A stretch of 64,000 nt of DNA from Erythrocercus mccallii. Taxonomy: Eukaryota > Chordata > Aves > Passeriformes > Dicruridae. The DNA is taken from the NCBI GenBank assembly GCA_013397435.1, contig VZRG01000763.1, forward strand, positions 1 through 64,000, written 5' to 3'. The notes below the pieces were generated by a model that was not told where the DNA came from, did not search any database, and was given only the letters and a program-made list of their open reading frames with translations. Position numbers and translations under genes: made by a program. This document shows, piece after piece, positions 28,130-41,500 of the stretch (position 1 is its first letter; each line of letters starts with the position of its first letter).

Positions 28130-31100
28130 GGTAGCAATTCATAGTACTCTCCTGGAGACAGACAGATGTTTTCTCATTATTTAAATAGGACCTAAACCCT
28201 GTAGGAGAAGCTGCAAGTAATGGTCTCCTTATGTCTCTATACAGGAGGCTTTTCAGTTCTGGCACTAAACCATCTCTTATTAGACAGCCAAGATTTAATT
28301 ACATCTGGATCAGAAGGCATAAACTGACAAGTTTTACTTGGAAACAATAATTGGGAAAAGAAGCAATAACTAAGTTGAGATAATAATTTGGGATCCGTTT
28401 TGCCCTCCTGAGAAGGCGTTTCACAGATTCTTATAACCATAGGAATTAATATAAAATACACATCCTGAGGAGTATGCAAAACAAATTGTTCTAAGAAAAC
28501 AGGCATAACCAGAAATATATGTAATGAGTTCTGAATTCCCAGATGAACACACTGGAGTGGGAATGTGAAGCAGTAGTCTGAGAGTTGCTGTAACATCTTG
28601 GAAATTTGGCTATTCTGGTAGGAAAGAAAAAGATTCCCTTTCCAGATCTTTGGGAGACAAGACACCAATTTGATCATCCATATTTTATTGCGTTCTATGC
28701 TATTTCTGAACTCTTGCTAGTCATTAGCTAGTTATTGTACCCTTAAAGAAGCCCATTGTGAAATGCAGCCAGGTGTCTAAGCACTGGCTGTCATACACTA
28801 GACCACAAGATACTTGAGAAAGGCAGTTTTTCTTCCATATTTTTGGAATTTCTTGTAGTTCAAGCAGATGCCTAACTGAATTAGATCATCAGTGGCTGAG
28901 CTGCAGCCATGACACATGTTTATAAAAGCAGTGCCAAGAGGCCAGCAAGGATCATGACAGAGGGTCATAATGGGATTACTGACTGTTTGGCCTGACTTCC
29001 TGTGTGATGGATGCCAGTCAGTCTTTCCAATGTACAGGCCACTTCTGATATTTGTGCTATAAAACATAAATTTGGTCTAATGAGTAACAACCAGACATGG
29101 AAATGAGACCTTCCAGGGAAAAGCTTCAGACTGCCAAGGTTTTCACTCATGCCAGCTGTCTGTGCTCTGCAGGTACCTGCTGCAGACCACGTGTTCCTCA
29201 GCACACACACCTACCTTGACTTCAAAGCCACAAAGTGGGGAGAGTGGGTGGTCACACCATGTGTGTAAAGCTGAGCAGTGTGGTACCTCTTGTGTGACCC
29301 TGTGCAAGAAAATGTGTTCCGAACAAATGGTGCCATCCTGAGTGTGCCACAGAGACCAAGTGCTTCAGTAGACTATCAGGGAGAAGCCCTTCAACATTTG
29401 ATACACTGCAGGAAGGTCATGATAAGCACACCCCTGGCCCTGGCCAGAGAACAAAGTGGAGAAGTCCTTCAAATTCCAGGCTAAGGAGAGACCACTTAGG
29501 GAAAACTATGAGCTCTATCACTTCTGAGACAGGTTAGCTCCAGATGTGTTTCAAGAAATTTCCCTTTCCAGAGGGGACCTGCAATGCCAGGCAAAAGATC
29601 TTCTCCTGGCTTTGCTAGGGAGGTAGACAAGACAGCAGATGAAGAGAGAAGTGGTTGGTCTGTCTCCTTTCACTGTGGTTGTAAAGCAATGCAGCACAGG
29701 TTGTGTCTGTGAGCTGCAGAGAGGGGTAGCAGCTGCTCAGCTGTGGTGGCTCCTGGCCTGGAAATAAGTCAAGCATAACAGCAAAGAGCAGAGGACACTC
29801 TTGTCCTTCATGCTTTCATAAACCCAAGGATCAGGCTCAGCCTGGGGAGAGACTGTCTGGGGAAAGAATAACAGGAGAAGGAGGATGGAGCTGAGAGGGC
29901 CAGAGATGAACTTTTCTAGGAATGGGGAAAAAGCCATAGATGTATAAAGAGTGGAAAGTCATGAAAAGGAGAGTAGAAAGCAGAAAAAGCCTGGGTGTGG
30001 GTGGTCCTGGGGAAGCCCAGGGAGAAGGAGTATTTCAGAATACAAAGCAAGTTTTATTCCTAGTACAGTCTATTAACAACATGTACATTTTCTTTAATGG
30101 ATTTTAGGCTAAGCAATGTATACCTAAAAACATGTTGAGCACATTGCATGAGGTGACCAAACTCCTCTGACGCTCCACCAAGGATGTAACATCCTTCTAG
30201 CATCTGGTTTTGTGCCTATGTCTCCTCATGAGCAGTTCCTTGGTCTGTTCAGTCCTCTTCTGGGCAGGGCAGGCAGGCAAAGCTCGCATGAGGCCGTGAC
30301 CACCAAGAGCCGTTGGTGTCTCCCGGGTGGGCCATGCCTGGTGCAGAGATGTGCTGCATTAACACCTGCTGATGCTCTTTGGATGCAATTGCCTATGAAA
30401 TGAGCCCACGTCAAGACATGTGGTAAGAGGACTCTGCTTCAAACCATTTAAGTTCACATTAAAAAAAAAAAAAGTTAATTAATCATCCTTGTAGTTGGGA
30501 TGATGAAGCAATTAATAGATAACATTATTTAAGATTAGTAAACTAGGCTTGGCATACTCCCATTTTTTAATAGAGGTTCACAAAGGTCTGTCTTTCTGAC
30601 AGAGGCAAAATACCCAAATATTCCTGAGATGAGAAGGAAACTTGTTGTGGTCACCAGTGTGAGGTCAGATCCTGGTACAGTGCAGTCGCTTTGACTCTTC
30701 CCAACATTCCTGTCAAATTACTGATACCACTGCGTTCCTAGAAAATATCAAATGATCAACATATAAATGCTGCAACAAACAATACTTCTTGTCCTCACGC
30801 AGTTCTTCCCCCTCCAGGGCTACACATAATTTAATGAGACAATTGGTTATTTCAAAATGAACTGTTCATTATGATACTTTCATTGACAGTTCAGTGAAAC
30901 TGTTGGCTATTCTCGCTCTGTTTCGCTCAACAAAAGAAAAACATGCACACTTAAAAGAAAATTATTTTGATGCAGCTGGAACAGCTCCCTCTTTAAAGAG
31001 ACTGTTGTGGAAAAGAGCAAGCAACAGACAATGATGAGAAAAGAAAGACAGGAGGAAAAAATTGACACGGTTTCCCAATCACTTGTTACTTCAGTATTTC

Positions 31101-32969
31101 TGCAGCCAAATGCAGTTACTCCAGAAGAAAACTTTCCATGTCCTTCAGCAACCTCTGCCAGAAAAAAAATTTATTTGGATTGGGTCGTGCAGGCACTCAA
31201 GAAAAAGCCAATTCTTGAGTATTTATAGGGGAGCAAGTGGTTAGCTGGTGTTACATGAGTCAGGTTTCTCACTGGTGACAATCAAGCTACAGAGATTAAC
31301 TTGTGTATACAGTCTCATAAAACCTGCCATAGAATACCCATAATTGAATATAGGCTACAGCACTAGTCATAGCATCAGTAGCAGTGATGTAATCTTAAAC
31401 TCTAGTGGAAAATATGATCTATCAGCACTCAGGGTTTAAGGGATTTCTGTAAAACACCTTGCAGAAAAAAACTTGGCTGCTCACTGCTTGCCCTTGGTAA
31501 CTCATTAAGTGTTACTAAGTCACACAGAAAGCTGACTAATGCCACAGTCCTTTAAATACTAAACAGAAATTTGTTTCTGTTTAATTCACTTTTCTTTCCC
31601 AAATACTGAAGTATGTAAGGGAGAAAATAAAATCTTGAATTCCGGTCAGATTTGGGATCAGATTACAAGGAAGGCCTTGCACATTCAGAGAAGGCACAGG
31701 AAAGCCCCCAAGTGCTGGACAACCACCAGCTCACACTTGCATGAGACTCTGGGATGGTCAGAGCCCTATTGCCCCACAGAGTGCTCCCCTCTGTGAGGGA
31801 GGAGGGGGATTCAAGGCCAGGTCTCGCCTCTCTGCTTGTCTGAAGCATTCACTGCCTAAACACTGTCAGCCCTTCCTGACCCCCTGCAGGTGCTGCACCT
31901 CCCACTCATAGCAGTGCTCTCTGGGACCCCACCTCAGCCCTGTCCTCCCTCCTGGCTCTAGGCACCAGCTCCTTTTTAGGGCCAGGAGCACCAGGCTTTG
32001 TCTCCAGGAAAAGCCCCTGCCAGAGACCTGGAGGGAAATTTCCTGGAGGGTGATGCTGATGAGAATCCCATTTGGTTCCTAGCCAGAAAAGTTAGATTTG
32101 GTGTATGAGCTCAAGAAAAGTAAAGCAGCAAGACCAACTGCTGACCACCTCTGAGACAGTGTCAGTATGCTCTCTGAGAAGGACATGGGCGGGTAACTCA
32201 TCCTCGTGCTCCTTTCTTCTAACAAGGGCCTTGAGTTCTAAACATGTAAGATTAGAATTTATTTGGTTTGTTTAAAAAACCTCTGTGTATAGCATACATT
32301 TTCTCCTAGGCAAAATGGTCACCCTTGGGATTTCAGCACAATATGTGAACGCTCAGCTCTTCCAGGAACTGAATAATTCTTATTTGTGTACCTAATCATG
32401 GCTTTAAAATCTTAACTTGTAACATGCTGGTTTGAAAAATACAGTCACATCCTTCCTGGTTATACGCAGCAGACATGAAAAAATAAAAGTTGTGAAAGAA
32501 TGTCCCTTAATCAGAAAGAGCTTGTTTTAAAAGCCAAACCAACATCTCCTGGGAGTGCATGGAGGATATCTGTGTTTAGATGCAAGAGATAAACTGACCA
32601 GCTGTGAGATGGGGAGGATGGGAAGAGACCTTGATTTATCATGTGAAATCCAAGTTTCATGTGAAATTTTAGCCCCAATATAATCCTCTATTTTGAATAG
32701 CTGGTACTCAGGCACACAAAAGCTTTCGAACTGCAGACTCCAAAACAGCAGAGGGAAAGCAAAAGTAGCCATCTCCTCCCTGATAGCCTCTGCCAGCTCC
32801 ATCTACCCATTTTCATGAAACATGTTCACCTTGCAGACCCAGTGCAATTTAGAAAATCGCACTGGGCTTCATGTGATCACATTTTCCTCATGACCTTGAA
32901 GAGACAAGATGAAGAACCAGGGGTTTCCTATGCCCTTGCAGCCCTGCTGTTGCCCAGCCTGTAATGATC
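28130..32969. other. Intergenic or intronic DNA, no gene seen
   Basis: A 146-codon open frame on the minus strand (28237-28677) abuts the ERVL LTR on the side where internal retroviral sequence would lie, but it shows no retroviral motif that I recognise. A poly-A run lies at 30461-30473. Nothing else is supported. Confidence 0.5.
30461..30473 (+). repeat. Poly-A tract
   Basis: Thirteen consecutive A, followed by GTTAATTAATCATCC. No retrocopy is recognisable upstream. Confidence 0.75.
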
Positions 32970-33219
32970 AAAGCAGGGAAGGTTTAGATTGGATATTAGC
33001 AAAAATCTACTGACGGGGTTGTCAAGCATTGTAACAGGCTGCCTAGGGAAGTGGTTGACTCCCCATTCCTGGAAGTATTTAAAAATGTGTGGATTTGGCT
33101 CTCAGTGACATCATTTAGTGGTGAACTTCATTTAGTGGTGAACTTGGCAGTGCTGGGTTTGTTGCTGGACATTATGATCTTAAAGGTCTTTTCCAGCCTA
33201 AATGATCCTATGATTCTGG
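32970..33219 (+). mobile_element. CR1 LINE, 5'-truncated 3' end
   Basis: The segment begins with the CR1 signature GGTTTAGATTGGATATTAG (32981 on) and runs through the end of ORF2 (GGCTGCCTAGGGAAGTGGTTGA, with the TCCTGGAAGTATTTAAA block) and the 3' untranslated region (AAAGGTCTTTTCCAGCC). It ends with AATGATCCTATGATTCTGG at 33219, which is the standard CR1 3' tail. A reading frame is no longer open. A 17-bp internal tandem duplication lies at 33111-33144. Extreme 5' truncation is normal for CR1. Confidence 0.9.
33111..33144 (+). repeat. 17-bp tandem duplication inside the CR1 tail
   Basis: TCATTTAGTGGTGAACT occurs twice in perfect tandem (33111-33127 and 33128-33144). It is not part of the usual CR1 sequence at this point, so it arose after or during insertion. 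Confidence 0.9.
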
Positions 33220-35466
33220 AAGAGTAATACCTGCAGGAGGCCGCAGTGCCCACATGCTGTATGTAATCCTGCAACAATATCACACTTTTTTGCTTTCTGA
33301 CATTTTTTTCATCCTTACTCTGTATTTCCCCAGAAACCTCACAGTCAAGTTTATTCTAATTTTGCCCTTTCTTCTATCAGGTTATTTTTACTCCTGCATT
33401 CCTAATGTAGCTTGAAATTAATGCAGCTTTTTTATTTATATTTCAGCCTCTTCAATGATGTATGCACAGTTTGAGGAGAGATATAATTACAGGCTGCTCA
33501 GAAGAGCACAACAGGCTGGTGTCATTATATCCCAGTCAAACTTCAGCTTTGTTTGGAATTCATGGCATATGAGATTTTTTTTTAAAATATGTTTGATCTG
33601 AATGTCATTCCCCTAGACCACATAATAATCTAAATCAGATCAGGACACAGGCAATTTCCCTGTGCAGCATTAGAAATCACAGAAAAAGGGGCTGAGAGAA
33701 CACATCCCTGCTACCTGGACAACAGGGCAGTCCTTCATCCTGGGATCTTTGAGCCCAAATGAGGAATGGGGTAGTTTTGACTAACACTTTAAATAAAAGC
33801 ACTCCAGACAAACACATCTAAAACTAAGCAATGGAGGTACAAAACTGATGAGAAATACCTAAGTGCCCTTTGCAATGATCCCACCCTTGGATTTGTAATG
33901 TGTTGCCAAACTGTGGATAAAACACTTCTTCCAAAAAAAAGGTAAACCTTGCATTGCTCTTTGAGAGAAGAGGTGCAGCTGTGACCCACTGGGGCCAAGC
34001 ATGGCTGTGTACTTCATATGGTGAGGATTGCAAATGAGGAGAAAACTAAGGGACATTTTACCTGGAGACTGACCTGAAGCACCTGCTAAACAATGTCACC
34101 ATGACTTTTTGAGCTTTTCTAAGCTCTGATATTAAAGTGCAGCTCTTCACTTTCCCACACCATGTTCATGAAAACATGAGGGATGTTTTTGTAAATAATG
34201 CCATTGTTTTGCATTCTTCTTGGTAGGAGGAGAGTGCTGACTGATGGTCTGTCTAATCTATGTGATTCAGAGGGGGTAACCCCACTCTCCAATCCATGGT
34301 CATGTTTCCTGCAGGTATATAATAGAATGAAATAAACAAGGCAGGGCCTTTCTTGGCCCCTGCTCTGATCAGCAAAGTCCAAGTGTCCTGTGATCCTTCT
34401 AGCATGGTGAACTATGATAAAACAACAATAAGAAAAGGAAAAAAAGAGAAGAAGGATTAAAACTTTCTAATGTCTTTCTAATGGCTTTTGCTGGGGTATC
34501 TTGCTGTGGCCTGTGAATATTTAGATAGAAAAAGTAGTAATAAAATTAACATGCTTTTATTTTTTTTAAATAAAGCTCACCTCACCTTATCAATTCCCCC
34601 AAGGGAACTGTGCCTGAGATTAACTCTGGCTGGAAAATGGCTTGCTCATGCTAGGAAACACTAGCTTTTCTTAATCTCAGGGTCTTTCCACCAAAAAAGA
34701 GAAGGTGGAGGGGAGCCTACAGAAAGTACCAGAGGACAAAGCAGAATAGCCAGAAAGAAAACCCTCAAACTTCCAAAACTTTCTTTTTATACTAAATAGA
34801 ACCTTGTCCAGGGATGCTATAAATCTTTATAGGAGGGACTGGGGTTTAAACAACTGAGGTTTAGCTTTTGGATTTGTCATTCCTATTCTTGGCTAAATTC
34901 AATTTCCGTTGAAGAATATTTGTTGAATCTCCTTAATTTGTTCTTTGTACAAATGGCATATATAATAGGGATGAAGGCAGGAAAAAATGAAACAATTGCT
35001 GCTGAAAATGAGCTATTTTAATTAAATTTAAACATCATGCTACTTAGTATTATTTAAGAAAGGTAGCACTTTTTGTTTAACATTGTTATGAGATGGTTCT
35101 TCAGTTAAATAAATTTTGCATTCCAGCCCAGGTATCAAACCAGGCTTATTCTGAGCATTCACAATGAACACTCTGGCCAGTGGGACACTGCACAACCTTG
35201 TGGTCTAAAGACCTCTGTAGGTGTGTCAGTAAACTGGTAAATTGGGATGGCACTTGTTTTACCTAGGTGTAGGCTAGATTAGTGTAATCTAACCATGCAG
35301 GCTTCCTCCTCTGGCGAAGGGGAAAGAGAGCATCTCCAAATGGCAGATCATCTCCTTAAGGGTTTCAGATTTGCAGGTTAAATAGCCTTTAGTGGGTGCC
35401 TCTCTGCCTGCTCTGAGCATGGAGCAGGAACTAGATGAGTGCTTTTGACATCTGTACTTACTACTA

Positions 35467-35524
35467 GATGAATAAAAATAGAGAAATGAATAAAAATAGA
35501 GAGATGAATAAAAATAGAGAGATG
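35467..35524 (+). repeat. 18-bp tandem repeat, about 3.2 copies
   Basis: The unit GATGAATAAAAATAGAGA repeats three times (the middle copy starts AATG) and then begins a fourth. On the minus strand it reads as a repeating Tyr-Phe-Tyr-Ser open frame, which is an effect of the repeat and not a protein. Confidence 0.9.
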
Positions 35525-38500
35525 ACATCATGCTTTAGCTCAAGCCTTTAATTTACTAGCTTTGGCATGAACTGTTGCATTAATTACTAGGAATTACTCC
35601 CATATTTCAGGGGAAAAAACCCAACAAAATCAAAGTGGAAATAGTAGAATGTGTGGCACTTCAAAAATTACTGTCCCAGTTTTATATAAAATGGGAGATC
35701 AGAAACCAATTTAAAATGAAAGAGGGGGAAAAAATAACTTCTGCAGCCTGCACAATTTCAATCTCATAAGAAAGCTACTATAGTTGGTTTGGTTCTACTT
35801 TGAAAGGTACATAAAAACATCCCAAAAGGAAATCTCATTACACTGTGACAACAATAAAAACACTTTTTAGTTGACCAGTGGAGCAATTCTAAAGAAATAC
35901 CTATGAAAGTACTGAGCAGAAAAAAAAGTGGACGGATTTGCTCACTTTTATGCCAAAACCTCACTAGATAGGTTTGGTTGGAAGCAGGGGGAGGCTCAGC
36001 CCTGCAGACCTCTCCATTTAGCAGGAGGGAGGAGTTGTGTCACACTGTGTGCACTCCCACATATTCATCAGTCGTCTAGGAAAAAACCAAAAAAGATTGG
36101 AGATTAACTTTGCTGGATGGCGCTGAAAGGCAGTGGAAACCCCTCAGTAACCAAGGGGGACACAGTGAAATCCTTGAGACTAAAACCAAGGAGTGAGAGA
36201 TCTCTGATTTGATCCGTTCTTCTAATGATGCCAAAGTAAGTGCTCCTCAGGTCTGAAACAAGATTTAGCCTTTCCACAACACTGCAAAAGTCCAAATGAT
36301 TTCTCCAGTGAATATCAAGAAGAAAGAGCCACTGCTTATTGGCCACAGACACATGAGGGCTGTATCCCTGCCCCATGGCACTGCCTTGGCAGATCAATCA
36401 CATACCCTGTGGCCCCTCACCAAAAGCCTCTTTGTTTCTCAAGAGCTGAGTGTTGGACCAGCATCTCAACCCAAAATCTCTCTGACCTGTTTATTTCTTT
36501 TCTCTTAGAAGGCAGGACAAAAAATTCTGCAGCGTTTGCCTCTAGCTAGCTATCAAACCAATGCACAATTACGTATTTGAAGTGGAGATGGGGAACATTA
36601 AGGATATACCAATTATAAAATCACCCTACTCTTTACTGAAACCTGTCATCACAAAAAAAGCCTTATTTCAATGTGATATTTTGTAAAATGGCAATAATGT
36701 GATAGTGATATGATTACTGCAAAGGCTGTAGAATTGGATGATTTAGGATATGCAGGGCTTTTGAAATACATTGGGCTTGTTCCTTTCTCTAAGATTGCTA
36801 ACACTTTCTTTTAAGTCTTTCATTTTACATTAATGATTTCATTTTACAAAATCCCCTCTTTGCTAGTACTAGAAGGAAAGTCAATTGGGCCAATTTGCTT
36901 TCTCTGTACTGTTTGTTAATACACATCCTTCCACATGTCCCTGCATTCATCTCCACTCTAGCTGAAAAGATCTACTTTTTCTGTTGCATTTCCCAGAGAT
37001 CTTTTCCTGCTCTCATTAATTTTTATTGCCTGGTCCAGACCACTCTCTGCTCTGCTAAACAACAAGCAAACAGAACAGAAGTCATGTTCCTAGTAAAGTG
37101 GACAGCAAATTCCTTGAAAGGAAAAATAATAACCCCATGTAATTTTTTTCCACTTACAGAGTCTGGCACTTGAGTTGCTTTTTTTTAATCACTAACTACA
37201 TCAGCTGTGGGTTTTCTGTGTTCTGTCATCAGTCACATCTAGCTTTTTCCCTCCATCCCATCTGCAAATTAATCCAGCATCCCCTGGGGTAAATTCATTG
37301 TTCAAATCATTCCTGTCAGCAGTTTGTGAAGGTCTTGGCTGGCTCACCAGTGCAAACACTGATCGCAGACCTTGTCACCTCAGCTGGGACACAGCTGCTC
37401 AGTGCCACGCCAGGCTGAGTCCAGTCCCACAGCCAGGGCCAGGACGCCCCATGGCACAAAGATACAGCGAATTTTGTCTCTCAGCAAGAGGTAGGATTAG
37501 AGTTTGCTCTCATTCGTCATCCAAGAGGGACAGAGGTACTTTTTGACTCCATTGCATGCTGTAACCTGAAAGGGTTATGCTCCCCCCTAACACATGCCAA
37601 AAAAAGACCTTAGTTAATTGTTCTTCCCAGTCTGCCTGCTCTAAGGGGAAATAGCTGGTGCCAATGAATAATAAATTGAGTATTTGCATCTTTTATTTTT
37701 TTTCTTTTCTAAGTTAAATATTTGATATCATTTGCCAACTATGGATCTATTGTCTAATCACCCCTTTTTGAGATGATTTTTACTCTGAGCAAATAACTCC
37801 GTGGCTCACATACAGAAGGTGGAAGTGCTGGGCTGCTGAACAGTGCCAATTTCAAAACCAATTATTTCCTTTCTCTTTTTATTAGAAGAAAAAGGTGGCA
37901 AAATCTGTTTGCTTTGCCTATTGCCCACCTCCTTTATTTGAGCCAAGTTATTTCTACAATCCATTCAAGGCATCAGAGCTACTCAATTTAATGGAAACCC
38001 TTCCCTCTGAGCCCACAGAAAGGACACAGCCACAGCTCCTTGAGGAGGAGGAGCCCTTCCCCTTGGAAATGTGGAGACATGGTGACCACTGAGAGACTGG
38101 ACTCACTTCAAACCTCAAAGCACTGGCTCTGTGTGACAGAGCCTCAGCAGCCTCATGGGAAAATAAATCCTGCCAGGCTGGCTGAGTGCAAAACTGACAG
38201 AAAAAAACACTCTGATCCCTTTTTTTTTTTAACTCTTTTTTTTTACCACTGAGGTGAAGCTCAACTAAACAACATACAGGCTTGGCCTCAAGTCACTATG
38301 TAGAATAAGAAAAATTGTTCTCACTGGGATTTTTAGGTTACAGGAGCTATTTCAGTGCTTTTACAAGATTGTAAGGATAATATTTGAGAGTAATTCATTT
38401 TCTAGTTTATCTGCAGAGTGCTTGAGTAGAGATAATTGTGTTTTATGGTGCTTGAGAGAATCCAGAAAGCAGTTCAATGTCAACTTTTCTGCTGAGGCGA

Positions 38501-41500
38501 TCCAATCTTCTGGATTAAATACTGATAAACATACCAAAGATACATAGCTCTTGGTAAATGCTAAAGCCCATCATACTGTAAGTAATTTTGGTGATGACTA
38601 CTTTGCCACTAACTCAAAACAACCCCTGTCATTGTGTTTGAAGTAGGCAAAGTGCTGAAACGACAGTGCTGGAAGCTGTGCTCCTTTATTCAGAGACGCC
38701 GTACAGAGACACAAGTGCAGCATCAGCTCCTGCAAACCAACTCATCTTTGTGTTTCCACATCTAATGGGAAAGGCTGTGGCTTTCAGAGCATGAAAAGAT
38801 CTCTCTTTGCTCATCCCTGATCTCTCTGCCAAAATAGGGAGCAGAGCGGGAGAGTGCTTCTACAATACAAGGTTTTGGAAGAGGCTTTCTTGACTGTGGT
38901 TGAATAACGCACAGAATAACATCCATGATACCATGTCCCACTGGGATAAGCTGTGGATGAGAACTCACAAGGGGCAGCAACCTTTGTTTCTAACCTATGC
39001 AGAGGATGGTTTATTCACTGCCCTCTCCTGCTCTGCCTCTCCAAAATCCTGCTTGCTGAGCATCCCAGTCACCTTCCTTAATGATACAACTAATTTCTCT
39101 GTTCCTGTTTGTACTGTATTAGCCACTATATGCCTTTCATATTCTTCTTGACCAATGAAAAACTAAACATGAACTGCCTAAAATGTGTTGAAAGACATAT
39201 ACCAAGAACCAGTGGGCTACAGCATCCAGTTCCCCTGCTTTTCCATCCACATCAGACCAGCCATGGGTTTGCCATGCTCCTCAGTGCCAAAGCACACCCT
39301 TGTCACAGCCCTGGCAGGGGAGCAGGGTGCTCTGGCAGGGTGGGCACAGGAGGGCTCCCCATTTCATGCTCGTACCCCAAGGATCTGCCCCAGGCAGGGC
39401 TGGCGGAGCTCTACACACCCTCTGCCCTAAGCTTGGGGTGGTGTCACTGCACACACCAGCAAAGAGCTCCAGAGTTTTCATTGTTCACGTAACCAATACT
39501 AATTTACTGCTTAATCACATCTCATTGAGAAGCAGTCTTTCTTCCAACAGAAAATATTACTGATGTCAGATGGGGCTAGCACTGGCAGGGGTGCAGAAAT
39601 CTATAATTGAAGTAAGACGTTATCAGAGCAGATTGTTTTCCCTTCTTCTATTTTAAATAATATATTGGTTTTTAACTATAATTTAGCAATCACAATACAA
39701 GTTTAAATACAAAGCAACAATGGTAGATTAATTAAAAGGCACACGATTAAAACCAATCATTTTGACAATTGATAACTTCGCAACTGAATTTATGTTTCAT
39801 AATTCCTGATCCCCAATATTGTTTGCAAAAATTGATTGGCAATTAACTAACCTTATACCTTTCAGTTAAAACTAAAAGAACTTTGGACATTTGATTCTAT
39901 CTGTTATCAACTCTATTAAACAAAATAGCCAAAGCCCCAACTACATTTTCATAACAAAATTTCTTGAGGACAGTTTCTGTCCCCACATTCTTGCAAAATG
40001 ACAATGAGCTGGAAGAAGCCAGATTTATCCTGAGGGACAAAGGAGGTTGCCTCTATCACATGAAACTCAAGGATAGTGTGAAAAGATGCTAATCATGTCT
40101 ACTGGCCTTTGCCCAGCCACAGCCTCTCCAAAGGTGAACAATGATCTCCCAGCCTCTGCTGCAGAAAAATAATTCCCAATGACTCTGTTCACTGAGGTAC
40201 AAAGCCAAAAAGCCCCATAAAAAAAAATAAATCTGAAGTCAAAGAGAAGAGGAGAAATAAGAAGTCATGACCATGAAAAGGATATGGCAACTGAAACTGT
40301 GTCACTTAGGGAACTTTGAAATAACAAACTAAAATACTTCTGGAACACAAGTAGGCAAATGTAATACCAGCTAACAATAAAAAATATAACACCTGAGCTA
40401 TAATTCCAACAGACAAGATCTGGAAGCCATCTGACCTCACACTTACCTTTGCCTGCTAAAGCACCTGATGGACAATTAGAGGTGGTTGTGGGGGCTCATG
40501 ACTGAGCTGCTGGGCTGGAGATCTCCAGCTTGGCTCGTCACCCCTCCCATCCACACAGCCAGAGCTGCAGCCTCACCAGGAACACCTGAAGATGAGGATG
40601 CAGAGACCCCCTGCCCACCCAGTCAGAAATTGCCCCTCACCCATGCATGAAAACCCCAGTACTGGGAATACTGGAGACCATGTAGCAGGCAATAAGCCTA
40701 GTAATAGATGTCTGCAGGAAAACAACTTTAAAAAGCACTGTAGGATTGAAAATGCCAGATGTCAGCCTCAGCTGATTAGCATTACAACTGAAATGTGCTT
40801 ATAAATATGTCGTATTTTTGTATTTTGCTCAGAAACCTCAACAGCATTAGACAGTCCTCAGGACACTTTCCCTAAAATGCAACCTACAAAAATGTTCTCA
40901 TTTTTCTCAACACACTGGAGAAAAAGATAAAAGCTTTATTGGTACTCAGGCATCACACATAGGTCAAGGGGAACACATGGGCAACACATTATTAGAAAAT
41001 TCATGGGCATTTTTCCCAGCAACATTGACCATAAGTATGGAACATAGGACACTGACCTAGGTGTGGACCTGAGATTATGCTGGAGGGCAGTTTCTACATC
41101 CAAAAACCAGTGACAACAACCCATTACTGAGAATCTCTCACAGACATCTGTTAATTATTTTATGACACAGTGTCACCATAGTGCAGCTACTGACACCCAC
41201 ACAGAGGGAAGTGCAAGGTAGAAAGGGCAGATCCAGCCATCCCCCTGCACTCTTAACTCAGCTTAAGCACATCGAGGTAGACTTGGTGAAGATGGTTATT
41301 GGAGAAGATGGTTATACTGACTCAGGGGATGTCTCAGTAGCATTCTCTACATTGATCTGAGTGAGCATTGAATATGACCTCATTGCTTCTGTGATGAAGA
41401 CTCAACATTACATGAATGTGAAACAAAAGAAATAGCACTAAATCACTAAGAACAAGCACCACACAAGGGTGGTTGGCTGAAAGTTAGATGCATTGGCTGC

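Noticed and set aside
28237..28677. 146-codon minus-strand open frame as a gene
   Set aside because: About one frame of this length is expected by chance in 64 kb. It shows no recognised motif; only its position beside the LTR drew attention.
35289..35531. Minus-strand frame beginning with repeated Tyr-Phe-Tyr-Ser units
   Set aside because: Product of the 18-bp tandem repeat, not a protein repeat.
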